DNA of 64,000 bases. Origin: an uncultured Maribacter sp. Lineage in GTDB: Bacteria; Bacteroidota; Bacteroidia; Flavobacteriales; Flavobacteriaceae. Shown piece after piece: positions 20,212 to 29,565 of this stretch. The stretch lies in NCBI RefSeq assembly GCF_947500985.1, contig NZ_CANMTX010000009.1, positions 1 to 64,000 of the forward strand, read 5' to 3'. The notes beneath the pieces are model-generated. The model was not told where the DNA came from. It saw nothing but the letters and a program-made list of their open reading frames with translations, and made no database searches. Numbering within the stretch: position 1 is the stretch's first letter; the number at the start of each line of letters is the position of its first letter. The position numbers were made by a program, and so were the translations under genes.

Positions 20212-22179
20212 TTATTTCCATTGCATCCTCTGCAATCGCACTGCATTCAAAATTGCTAAAAGCGCAACACCAACATCGGCAAAAACAGCTTCCCACATAG
20301 TGGCTAATCCGCCGGCACCCATAGCTAAAACAATAAATTTTACTCCGAAAGCTAGGGCAATATTTTGCCATACAATTTTTCGTGTAGAATTCCCGATTTT
20401 GATTGCGGTAGCAATCTTAGAAGGCTGATCGTTTTGTATAATAACATCGGCAGTTTCAATGGCGACATCACTACCAAGTCCGCCCATAGCAATACCGACA
20501 TCACTAATGGCTAGAACTGGAGCATCGTTAATTCCGTCACCTACAAAAGCAATTTTGGTATTCGATTGTTTTTTAAGTTTCTCTACTTCTTCTAGTTTTT
20601 CTTCCGGTAATAATCCGCCTTTTGCCCAGTCAATTCCTAATTCTTTCGCCACTTGTTGGGTAATGGAATCGGTATCTCCAGAAAGCATGATAATTTTATC
20701 AATACCTGCTTTACGCATATTGGCAATGGCTTCGAATGCATCATCTTTTAATTCGTCAGCTACGGTCACATAACCTGCAAATTTTCCATCTATCGCCATC
20801 ATTACAATAGATTCTACAATGCTATCAGTTGCTGCGGGGACTTCAATTTGGTTCGCGATCATCAACGCCTTATTACCGACCAAGACCAATTTTTCGTTAA
20901 CCGTTCCTTGTAATCCCTTACCGGCAATTTCGATAACATCCGTAGCTTTAAACTTGTCTCCCCCTGCCTTATATTCCAAAATTGCCTTTGCAATAGGGTG
21001 TGTAGATTGTTCTTCAATAGCGATCAAGTACTTTATGAATTCGTCTTCGGTAAAGATCTGATCTTTAATAAGATCCTTAATCTTAAAAACCCCTTTTGTT
21101 ACAGTGCCTGTTTTGTCCATTACCACCGTATTCACTTTGGTCATGGTGTCTAAAAAAGATGCGCCTTTAAATAGAATTCCGTTACGTGAAGCTGCTCCTA
21201 ATCCGCCAAAATACCCTAACGGAATAGAAATTACCAACGCACACGGACAAGAAATCACAAGGAAAATCAGGGCTCTATATAGCCAATCTTGAAAAACATA
21301 ATTCTCGACAAAAAAGTAAGGTAGAAAGGTTAGTGCAATAGCTAGGTAGGTGACAATTGGGGTGTAAATTTTTGCGAATTTTCTAATAAAGAGTTCTGTC
21401 TTTGATTTTCTAGCGGTGGCGTTTTGTACCATATCTAGAATACGAGCAATAGAACTGTCTTTGAAAACCTTTGTGGTTTCAATTTCAATTACTCCATCTA
21501 AATTGATGCTTCCGCCGTATATGGCATCTCCTTTTTTAAGGGCATCAGGTTTGCTTTCTCCTGTTAAGGCTGCGGTATTAAATGATCCCTTTTCTGAGAG
21601 TAATATACCGTCTAGCGGGACTTTCTCGCCAACTCTAACTTGTATTTTTTCTCCCACATTAACCTCTTCTGGAGATATAGAAATAAATTGATGATTACGG
21701 AAAACCAAGGCTTGATCCGGCTGTAGATCAAGTAAAGCTTTAATGTTGCCTTTAGCACGCTGAACCGCAGCACTTTGAAAAAGTTCACCCACTGCGTAGA
21801 ATACCATTACTGCGACACCTTCTGGATATTCGCCAATACCAAAAGCCCCGATAGTAGCAACACCCATTAAAAAGAATTCGGTAAAGAAATTCCCTTTTTT
21901 AATGCTTTTCCATCCTTCTTTTAATACAGGTAAGCCAACGGGAATGTATGCGATAATGTACCATGCCAATCGTACGTAACCTTTAAAGAATGGTAATGCA
22001 TTAAAATAGTCTAACATCATGCCAATAACTAGCATGATAAAACTGATAATTGCTGGTAGATATATTTTAAAGTTTGATGTATGTTGTGGTGCTTCGTGCG
22101 TATGTTCGTCCCCACAGCAATGACCACATGAACTTTGGGGTGCTGTAAATGGTTGTAAATCTATTTTCTTCTTTTTCAT
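20212..22179 (-). CDS. Heavy-metal-translocating P-type ATPase
   Basis: About 655 residues from MKKKKIDLQPF (22179); an in-frame Met at 22212 would add 11 residues. P1B-type features: six to eight helices, CPC motif in VISCPCALVISIP (ion site), DKTGTVTKG phosphorylation site, STHPIAKA (HP locus) and VGDGINDAPVLA. The N-terminus lacks a full MXCXXC domain but has a Cys/His cluster SSCGHCCGDEHTHE, typical of Zn/Cd/Pb exporters. It probably exports zinc or cadmium. It is directly downstream of a Fur/Zur-family gene on the same strand, so the two likely form a metal-response operon. Confidence 0.92.
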   Translation of the reverse strand: MKKKKIDLQPFTAPQSSCGHCCGDEHTHEAPQHTSNFKIYLPAIISFIMLVIGMMLDYFNALPFFKGYVRLAWYIIAYIPVGLPVLKEGWKSIKKGNFFTEFFLMGVATIGAFGIGEYPEGVAVMVFYAVGELFQSAAVQRAKGNIKALLDLQPDQALVFRNHQFISISPEEVNVGEKIQVRVGEKVPLDGILLSEKGSFNTAALTGESKPDALKKGDAIYGGSINLDGVIEIETTKVFKDSSIARILDMVQNATARKSKTELFIRKFAKIYTPIVTYLAIALTFLPYFFVENYVFQDWLYRALIFLVISCPCALVISIPLGYFGGLGAASRNGILFKGASFLDTMTKVNTVVMDKTGTVTKGVFKIKDLIKDQIFTEDEFIKYLIAIEEQSTHPIAKAILEYKAGGDKFKATDVIEIAGKGLQGTVNEKLVLVGNKALMIANQIEVPAATDSIVESIVMMAIDGKFAGYVTVADELKDDAFEAIANMRKAGIDKIIMLSGDTDSITQQVAKELGIDWAKGGLLPEEKLEEVEKLKKQSNTKIAFVGDGINDAPVLAISDVGIAMGGLGSDVAIETADVIIQNDQPSKIATAIKIGNSTRKIVWQNIALAFGVKFIVLAMGAGGLATMWEAVFADVGVALLAILNAVRLQRMQWK

Positions 22180-22223
22180 AATGCCTGCAAGGTCTGAAAA
22201 GAGATCGTGCAACAGAAGTGCAT

Positions 22224-22640
22224 TTAATGGTCGCTACACGAATCGCATATACCTTTAATAACCAAATTGGCATCTTCGGCAATATAACCTGCGGGTAAAT
22301 TGATATGCGGAATTTTATGTTCCGTTAAGCAAACGGTTTTATCACATTGACTACAGTGAAAATGCAGGTGTAAGTCTTGATCGATCTCACAATTACAACC
22401 GGGCTCGCAAAGTGCGAATTTGGAAATATTTGTACCATCATCTATTTGATGAACAATGCCTTTTTCTTCAAATGTTTTTAAAGTTCTATACAGTGTGGTT
22501 CGCTCCGCTTTTTCAAAAGCATTCTCAATATCGGTAAGCGCTACGGCATTTTGCTTGCCTGCCATGAATTTGTAAATAAGTATACGCATAGCAGTAGGGC
22601 GTACACTTTTATTATCTAATGTTTTTTCTATTTCAGTCAT
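22224..22640 (-). CDS. Fur/Zur-family metalloregulator
   Basis: 138 residues. N-terminal winged helix (KSVRPTAMRILIYKFM ... AERTTLYRTLKTFEEKGIVHQI) and C-terminal dimer/metal domain with HLHFHCSQCDKTVCL and GICDSCSDH, giving two CxxC pairs for a structural zinc; an additional CEPGCNCEI segment is unusual. It represses genes in response to a divalent metal. Pairing with a P1B ATPase suggests zinc sensing (Zur-like) over iron, but the sequence does not settle this. Confidence 0.88.
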   Translation of the reverse strand: MTEIEKTLDNKSVRPTAMRILIYKFMAGKQNAVALTDIENAFEKAERTTLYRTLKTFEEKGIVHQIDDGTNISKFALCEPGCNCEIDQDLHLHFHCSQCDKTVCLTEHKIPHINLPAGYIAEDANLVIKGICDSCSDH

Positions 22641-23035
22641 TCAAAAACGGAGTTTAAAAATACGCTTAACACTAATGTAATCAATGTTTTAAAAGATTTC
22701 AACTTGAGAGGATCTTTAACTTTAAATTAAGCAATTTAATGTATTAAAAATTGCTTTTATTTTGTTATAAAGTGCTGAAAATTTGATAAATAACGTGTCT
22801 GAAAGTGATTTTTTGAAAATGGCGATTACCGATTAAAAAATCTGTAAATTATGGTCTTTCTTTAGTTGAAAAATGGTGATGTTTTATCTATCGTTACTAC
22901 AATTTTTAAGCTGTTAGTCTAGGATTATAATGAATGGTTAATGATCCTTCAGTCAGTAAGATAGCAGATTTTAATTGCAGATGATCTTTAACTTTTAAGT
23001 CTTTGGTTTTTGAAAATTTAAAAAGCGTTTGATGT
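22641..23035. other. Intergenic region, no gene seen
   Basis: 395 bp of AT-rich DNA upstream of the Fur/Zur gene and downstream of the aspartoacylase-like gene. One hairpin (AAGCAATTT at 22729 with AAATTGCTT at 22748, followed by a T-rich tract) could be a terminator. No ORF, RNA gene or clear promoter motif is seen. Confidence 0.5.
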
Positions 23036-24007
23036 CTATTCAATATCGTAAGCAATGTGAAAAATTGCATCACCTTGATTCACAATCGGAGATTCGTTAA
23101 TGCAAATTACATATCCGGTTTCTTTTGCTTTTATTTTCTTTTCAAAATAACCGAACGGGCCAGAAATGCTTCCTATTTCTTCTCCTTTTTTTACTGCTTG
23201 TCCGATTTTGATTGTTGGGTGAAACATACCCGAATGTTTTGCTCGAACCCATTTAGAGGCATGAACCAATTTAGGAACGGTTTCTTTTAATGCATAATGA
23301 GAAAGTTCTTCTTCGAAATTTCGCATACCTAGATAATGCATCATCCGCAGTGCGCCGACAATACCAGTATCGGTTATTTCACTATCAATATGAAGCGATT
23401 TTCCGCCTTCGTATAATAGTACCTTTTTATCAAGTTGATGCAATGTTTCTCGAAATGATTTTTCTCTTCCGGCAGACTTTACAATGAATTCTGCACCAAA
23501 AACTTTAGCTAACGCTAACCCGTCAACATCATCACTATCAATTCTAATTTGTGGTGCGTTAAAACGACTATCACCGCCAGTATGGTAATCTATACAGTAA
23601 TCTATAACCGGTGCAATGTCTTTCACTAAATGATAGGCAAAGCGGCTTGCTAATGATCCTCTTAAGGTACCAGGAAAAACTCTGTTTAAATCTCGACCGT
23701 CAGGAAATTGACGTGCCTGGTTCAAGAATCCGAATATGTTTACCACCGGAATACAAATAACCATACCGCATTCTGGACGGTTGAACTTTTTGGAAACAAT
23801 TTGTCTAACTATTTCTACACCGTTAATTTCATTACCGTGAATACCACCTGTAATGAGTAGGGTAGGACCATCTTTTTTACCGCGCTGTACAATTACCGGC
23901 ACTTCAATTTTGGTTCTGGTATGTAGTTTTGCGATATCTAAATTCAATTGGGCACCTTTGCCTTTCTGAATGGTTTCTCCTAAAAGTGTGTATTTTTTAT
24001 TAAACAT
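23036..24007 (-). CDS. Succinylglutamate desuccinylase/aspartoacylase-family hydrolase
   Basis: 323 residues, soluble. M14-like zinc hydrolase with ITGGIHGNEINGVEI (His and Glu ligands, about 52-66), a DGRDLNRVFPG segment (Arg/Asn substrate site, about 104-114) and DYHTGGDSRFNAP (third ligand His, about 141). The C-terminal beta domain is present (VKKGEEIGSISGPFG ... IKAKETGYVICINESP). It removes an acyl group from an amino acid or peptide amide; the substrate is not evident. In other Flavobacteriia this family often accompanies RimK, but no RimK is seen here. Apparently monocistronic. Confidence 0.85.
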   Translation of the reverse strand: MFNKKYTLLGETIQKGKGAQLNLDIAKLHTRTKIEVPVIVQRGKKDGPTLLITGGIHGNEINGVEIVRQIVSKKFNRPECGMVICIPVVNIFGFLNQARQFPDGRDLNRVFPGTLRGSLASRFAYHLVKDIAPVIDYCIDYHTGGDSRFNAPQIRIDSDDVDGLALAKVFGAEFIVKSAGREKSFRETLHQLDKKVLLYEGGKSLHIDSEITDTGIVGALRMMHYLGMRNFEEELSHYALKETVPKLVHASKWVRAKHSGMFHPTIKIGQAVKKGEEIGSISGPFGYFEKKIKAKETGYVICINESPIVNQGDAIFHIAYDIE

Positions 24008-24239
24008 CTTGTATTGCCTACATTAAGATTTCTACTATAACCGAAAAGGTTTCAGTTTGGTATATTCTAATCGGTAAAATTAGTGTTTAATCATGTATAT
24101 AGTATTCAAAAAGTTATTTTCTAGAATGACTTATGTATGAGATAGTATTGCTTATTTTTCAGTTTAAATTTTGTTCAAATATATCTCTTCGGTAATTCGT
24201 AAAAATTAAATATATCTTTGATATTCAGATTTTAGACTT

Positions 24240-26367
24240 ATGAAATTTAATAGCTTGTTTTTTGTTTTTATTGGTATGCTTATTTTAAGTTCTTGTAAAA
24301 ATCAAAATAAGAATATAAGTGATGATGCAGCAATTGACAATCATGAATTCACCAATGATCTTATACATGAAACCAGTCCGTACTTATTACAACATGCACA
24401 TAACCCTGTAGATTGGAACGCTTGGTCAGACGATGTTTTTAAAAAAGCATCCGAAGAAAATAAACTAGTGGTTTTAAGTGTGGGGTATTCTACCTGCCAC
24501 TGGTGCCATGTTATGGAAGAGGAATCTTTTGAAGATACCGAAGTGGCTAAACTTATGAACTATAAGTTTGTTAGTATTAAGGTAGACCGCGAAGAACGAC
24601 CAGATCTTGATATGGTCTACCAAACTGCCTTGCAATTAGTAAACGGAACGGGTGGTTGGCCTATGAACGCTATTATTATGCCTAATGGGAGTCCGGTATT
24701 TTTGGGTACATATTTTGAGAAAGAAGAATGGAAGAATATTCTAATCAAATTCAGTTCTGAATATGAAAAGAACCCTGAGAAAATGACGGAGTATGCCACC
24801 ATGTTGGCAGATGGCGTTCAAGAGGTTTATGATCAGCCAGCAAAACAATTGGCAAATGCCATTACACCAGATAAGTTTGTAAACGGAATTACGGAATGGG
24901 CTACTCTTTGGGACAAACAATGGGGTGGTAACCTGGGTCAACAGAAATTTATACTACCTGCTAATTTGACTATGTTGTTAGATTATGCCGTGCTGCAACA
25001 AGATAGCGAAGCTGAAAATCATGTTATTAATACGTTGGATAAAGTGATACATGGTGGAATTTATGATCACGTAGATGGTGGTTTTTTTAGATATAGTACT
25101 GATAATACATGGAAAGTACCTCATTTTGAAAAGATGTTGTATGATAATGCACAACTCGTGTATTTACTTTCAAAAGCCTATAAGTTGACTGAAAATAAGG
25201 AGTACAAAACTAAGGTGGAGGAAACCCTTAAGTTTTTGAAGGTTGAAATGAGAAATGAAGATGGAGGTTATTTTAGCGCGATGGATGCTGATACTAACGG
25301 GGAAGAAGGAGTCTATTATGTTTGGAAGAAGGAAGAACTGCAGACGTTGTTAGGTGAAGATTTTGAATTATTCTCCAAATACTTCAATATAGAGGATAGT
25401 CAGGTTTTGGGAAGATGGAAACTATGTGTTGAACAACACCATTTCTAAAGATAAGTTTTTAAAGGAGTTCGATTTGAGTGAAGAAGCCTTTGATAAGAAA
25501 AAGGAGAGTTGGAAATCGACTTTATATCAAGCACGACAAAAAAGAGAAAAGCCCACCAAAGATTTTAAAATTTTGACATCGTGGAACGCTCTTTTGATTG
25601 ATGGACTACTAGAGGCATACAAAGCTTTTGGTGATGAAAAATTTTTAACAGAGGCCGTGTCTGTATTTAATTATTTAAAGGAGTACAATTATAAAGATGC
25701 TCAATTGGTGCATTCTTATACAAATGATAGTAAGCAGAAAGAGGTATTCTTAGAAGATTATGCTTTTCTAGCCAAAAGTGCCTTTGCTTTGTATGAAGTT
25801 ACTTTAGACGTCTCGTATCTACAGACTTCAAAAGAGCTAATGAATATATGTTCAGAAAAATATAAGAGTAATTCTGAGTTGTTCTATTATAATGTTTCTA
25901 ATGATTTGGTGCCAAGTATAATTAATACTTCCGACGGAGTGGTGCCATCTGCGAACGCTATTATGGCACAGAATTTTTTACGAATTGGTCATTTAGAATA
26001 CAATACATATTATTTAAAAAAGGCAGAGGTAATGGGTGCATTGATTACAAGTGATTTTGAAAATCATGCTGTAAGCTATGGCGCTTGGGGGTCTTTGCTT
26101 TTGCAACAAGCATATCCTTTTTATGAAATAGTGGTTGTTGGTAGTGATGCAAAAAGTATTCTGTTAGAAATGAGTGGAGCCTACATAGTCAATTCAATTA
26201 TCGTCGGCTCTACTGTTGAGAGTGATATTTCCCTTTTTAAAGATCGTTTTGATGAAGATGAAACCTTTATTTATGTATGTCAGAATAACACTTGCAAACT
26301 ACCTGCGAAAACAGTTTCTGATGCTTTTGGTCAGATGAAATCTTTTGGTTACCAAGGGTTTAGGTAG
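24240..26367 (+). pseudogene. DUF255 (YyaL-type) thioredoxin-like protein, frameshifted
   Basis: Two frames (24240-25448 and about 25405-26367) together make one protein of about 700 residues. The N-terminus is a lipoprotein signal (LILSSCKN) followed by the thioredoxin-like DUF255 domain with [16 protein letters not shown]. The rest is an alpha/alpha-toroid ([38 protein letters not shown]). The junction reads GATAGTCAGGTTTTGGGAAG; removing one T from the TTTT run (about 25411-25414) restores [14 protein letters not shown]. This is either a real +1 frameshift or a sequencing homopolymer error. The rest of the frame is intact, which favours a recent event or error. Confidence 0.85.
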
Positions 26368-26433
26368 GTGTATGATTAGTTGATCTTTAATAGTTTTTAT
26401 TGCTATTTTATTTGAGTATATAGCGCTTTTTGT

Positions 26434-27189
26434 ATGGAAGAATGGTACGCCTACCCTTTATTGATTCTTGTTGGTTTTGTTGTTGGTTTTATCAATACGG
26501 TTGCAGGCGGTGGTTCTCTTCTTTCGTTACCAATCTTAATCTTTTTGGGGTTACCTTCTACATTAGCAAACGGTACGAATAGGGTTGCGGTAATTTTTCA
26601 AACAGCTGTAGCTACTGCTGGGTTTAAAAGTAAAGGAGTTTCTACATTTCCGTTTAATATATACTTAGGATGCGCTGCATTTTTCGGTTCTATTGTCGGA
26701 GCTCGTTTGGCGGTTGATATTAGTGCAGCACTGTTTAACAGAATTCTTGCTATTGTAATGATTTGCGTAGTACTGATAGTAGCATTCGGACCAAAAATTG
26801 GAATGAAAGAAATTCAAGAGCGACTTACCGGTAAATACTTGTGGCTCGGGATTATAGCTTTTTTCTTCTTCGGGATTTATGGCGGATTCATTAATGCGGG
26901 ACTTGGATTTATAATCATACTGTTTCTACATTATGTAAATAGAATGACCTTAGTACGTTCTAATGCGACCAAAGTTGCTGTTGTTTTTATGTATATGGTT
27001 TCAGCATTGATAGTATTTGCTTGGAACGACCAAGTAAATTGGAAAATTGGCTTAATACTGGCCATTGGTAATGGTAGTGGTGCTTGGGTAGCAAGTAGGG
27101 TGTCTGTAAATATGGGAGATGGTTTCGTGAAAAAGTTCTTGATTTTTATGGTGTCGATACTAGCTGTAAAACTTTGGTTTTACCAATAA
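26434..27189 (+). CDS. TSUP-family (TauE/SafE) anion permease
   Basis: 251 residues with about eight membrane segments. Two repeats each contain the TSUP glycine-rich signature: GFINTVAGGGSLLSLPILIFLGLP (about 20-43) with NGTNRVAV, and GGFINAGLGFIIILFLHYV with RSNATKVAVVF. The family exports or imports sulfite, sulfonates or related organic anions; the substrate is not indicated by neighbours. It lies 66 bp after the DUF255 gene and 39 bp before the aminotransferase, so co-transcription is possible. Confidence 0.88.
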   Translation: MEEWYAYPLLILVGFVVGFINTVAGGGSLLSLPILIFLGLPSTLANGTNRVAVIFQTAVATAGFKSKGVSTFPFNIYLGCAAFFGSIVGARLAVDISAALFNRILAIVMICVVLIVAFGPKIGMKEIQERLTGKYLWLGIIAFFFFGIYGGFINAGLGFIIILFLHYVNRMTLVRSNATKVAVVFMYMVSALIVFAWNDQVNWKIGLILAIGNGSGAWVASRVSVNMGDGFVKKFLIFMVSILAVKLWFYQ

Positions 27190-27228
27190 TTTAACCAAAA
27201 TTTGTAATACAATATAAAATACGATAGC

Positions 27229-28422
27229 ATGCCAGGTTTTGAGTTGTTTGGAGAGAGTGAGAAAAGTCAAGTTCAAGATGTTTTAGATTCAGGTGTTTTA
27301 ATGCGTTACGGCTTTGACGGCATGCGAAATAATCATTGGAAAGCATTAGAGCTTGAGGCTGCTTTATCTAAACGCATGAAATCTAAATATGCACAATTGG
27401 TAAGTAGTGGTACTGCCGCATTAACAGTTGCGCTTGCGAGTGCAGGTGTCGGGGCTGGTGACGAGGTCATCATGCCAACTTTTACATTTGTAGCAAGTTT
27501 TGAATCTATTTTGGCTATTGGTGCAATACCTATCTTGGTAAATGTAGATGATACTTTAACCTTAAGTCCTAAATCAGTTGAAAGTGCTATTACCGATAAA
27601 ACTAAAGTAGTCATGCCTGTTCATATGTGTGGTTCTATGGCAGATCTTGGTGCATTGAAGACTATTTGTGATAAACATAATTTATTGCTGTTAGAAGATG
27701 CCTGTCAGGCAATAGGAGGTAGTTATGATGGTAAGCCGTTGGGTAGTTATGGTGATATAGGCTGTTTCTCGTTCGATTATGTAAAAACTATAACTTGTGG
27801 CGAAGGCGGAGCAATCATTACCAATAACGAACAATATAAAATAAATGCAGATCATTACTCTGATCATGGTCATGATCATGTAGGTAATAATCGCGGAACG
27901 GAAACGCATCCGTTTTTAGGATATAATTTTAGGATCTCAGAATTACATGCAGCTGTGGGTTGTGCACAAATTGAGCGCTTAGATGATTTCTTATCTATTC
28001 AAAAGAAAAATTACACTGTTTTAAGAGATGCCTTATCGCCGCTATCTAATATTACGTTTAGAAAAGTACCAAAAGGGGGGGTGGAGAATTATTCGTTTAT
28101 CTCTATCTTTTTGCCAACTACAGAATTAGCTAAAAAAGCACATACAGCTTTAGGTGAGGCTGGTGTTGATTCGTGTTTTTATTGGTTTGATAATAACTGG
28201 CATTACTACAAAAAATGGGAGCATTTAACCCATAAAAGATCTTTAGGTAAGTTGCCGCAAGAAGTTATGAATCAGTTACCTGACTATTCACGATCAGACT
28301 TCGCAAAATCTGATGCGTGGATTGGTAGAACCATCTCATGTCTTGTAAAACTAAGCTGGACAGATGAACAGGTTGTTGAACGAGCTACTAAAATGAAAGA
28401 AGTATTAGAAAAGTTTGTATAA
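27229..28422 (+). CDS. DegT/DnrJ/EryC1/StrS-family aminotransferase
   Basis: 397 residues, PLP fold type I. SSGTAALTVALASAGVGAGDEVIMPTFTF is the cofactor phosphate region (about 60-88), LLEDACQAIGGSYDGKPLGSYGDIGCFSF (about 154-182) holds the aspartate, and DYVKTITCGEGGAI contains the Schiff-base lysine (about Lys186). Such enzymes aminate keto-sugars for surface polysaccharides or antibiotics. No sugar-biosynthesis neighbours are present, so the substrate is open. It is convergent with ribBA, with 4 bp between stop codons. Confidence 0.9.
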   Translation: MPGFELFGESEKSQVQDVLDSGVLMRYGFDGMRNNHWKALELEAALSKRMKSKYAQLVSSGTAALTVALASAGVGAGDEVIMPTFTFVASFESILAIGAIPILVNVDDTLTLSPKSVESAITDKTKVVMPVHMCGSMADLGALKTICDKHNLLLLEDACQAIGGSYDGKPLGSYGDIGCFSFDYVKTITCGEGGAIITNNEQYKINADHYSDHGHDHVGNNRGTETHPFLGYNFRISELHAAVGCAQIERLDDFLSIQKKNYTVLRDALSPLSNITFRKVPKGGVENYSFISIFLPTTELAKKAHTALGEAGVDSCFYWFDNNWHYYKKWEHLTHKRSLGKLPQEVMNQLPDYSRSDFAKSDAWIGRTISCLVKLSWTDEQVVERATKMKEVLEKFV

Positions 28423-28426
28423 AACA

Positions 28427-29563
28427 TTAATACTTCACATATTCTAAAATTTCTAATCCGTATCCGACAATACCTACGCGTTTCGCTTGGTTACTGTTGG
28501 TCATTAGTTTCATTTTGTGAATACCTAAATCGTGTAGTATTTGAGCTCCAATTCCGAAGTCACGATTATCCATTTCTATTTTAGGTGCTTTGTGAACGCC
28601 CTGTTTTTGCAATTCTTTCAACTCTTTTAATCTTGAAAGTAGATTTAGTGATTCTGAATCTTGATTGATGAAAACAATAGCCCCTTTACCTTCTTCATTA
28701 ATCTTGTTGAACATATCCTCTAACTTTTCATCTGGGTTATGTGTCAATGTTCCTAAAATGTCATTGTTGATAAGGGTAGAGTTGATTCTGGTTAAGATTT
28801 TTTCATTAGAAGACCAAGAACCTTTTGTTAAGGCAATATGAATATGGTTGTTTGTTGTCTGCTTATAAGCTCTCAATCTATATTCACCAAAACGAGTGGT
28901 AATATCAAAATCTACTTCTTTATCGATTAAGCTATCGTGTTCCATTCTATAGGCAACAAGAGATTCAATTGAGACAATTTTAAGATCGAATTTTTTAGCA
29001 ACTTCTACCAATTGAGGTAGTCGTGCCATGGTACCATCTTCATTCATGATCTCTACTATGATTCCTGCAGGCTGTAATCCTGCTAATCGCGCAAAATCAA
29101 TGGCAGCTTCGGTGTGCCCTGTTCTTCTTAGAACTCCACCTTCTTTAGCTACTAACGGAAATATATGTCCCGGTCTAGCTAAATCATGGGGTTTGGTGTC
29201 ACTTTCGGTTAATGCAATAACAGTTTTAGACCTATCACCGGCAGAAATACCTGTGGTAACTCCTTTTCCTCTTAAATCTACAGATACGGTAAATGCCGTT
29301 TCTAAAGGATCGGTATTGGTGCTAACCATCATATGTAATCCCAGATCTTTACAACGACCTTCGGTTAATGGCGCACAAATAAGGCCTCTACCGTGAGTTG
29401 CCATAAAATTGACCGTCTCAGGTGTAGCAAGTTCCGCGGCTGCTAAAAAATCTCCTTCATTTTCACGATTTTCATCATCAACTACGATAATTACCTTACC
29501 GGCGCGAATATCTTCAATCGCTTCTTCTATACTATTCAATTGTATGGTACTAAGATCTGTCAT
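28427..29563 (-). CDS. ribB: 3,4-dihydroxy-2-butanone-4-phosphate synthase with degenerate GTP cyclohydrolase II domain
   Basis: 378 residues. The N-terminal half (1-205) is an intact DHBP synthase: VDDENRENEGDF (metal/substrate acidic loop), THGRGLICAPL and GHTEAAIDFARLAG. It makes the four-carbon unit of riboflavin from ribulose 5-phosphate. The C-terminal half keeps the GTP-cyclohydrolase-II length but lacks the Cys zinc ligands (no HSEC...CDCG); the equivalent reads NSTLINNDILGTLTHNPDEK. So it cannot be a normal RibA; a separate active RibA is expected elsewhere. This split condition is known from flavobacterial RibBA proteins. It is 3 bp from the LptF/G gene and in the same direction. 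Confidence 0.88.
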   Translation of the reverse strand: MTDLSTIQLNSIEEAIEDIRAGKVIIVVDDENRENEGDFLAAAELATPETVNFMATHGRGLICAPLTEGRCKDLGLHMMVSTNTDPLETAFTVSVDLRGKGVTTGISAGDRSKTVIALTESDTKPHDLARPGHIFPLVAKEGGVLRRTGHTEAAIDFARLAGLQPAGIIVEIMNEDGTMARLPQLVEVAKKFDLKIVSIESLVAYRMEHDSLIDKEVDFDITTRFGEYRLRAYKQTTNNHIHIALTKGSWSSNEKILTRINSTLINNDILGTLTHNPDEKLEDMFNKINEEGKGAIVFINQDSESLNLLSRLKELKELQKQGVHKAPKIEMDNRDFGIGAQILHDLGIHKMKLMTNSNQAKRVGIVGYGLEILEYVKY

Positions 29564-29565
29564 GG

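Noticed and set aside
20201-21691. Several plus-strand ORFs opposite the P-type ATPase
   Set aside because: All are antisense shadows of a gene with every expected ATPase motif.
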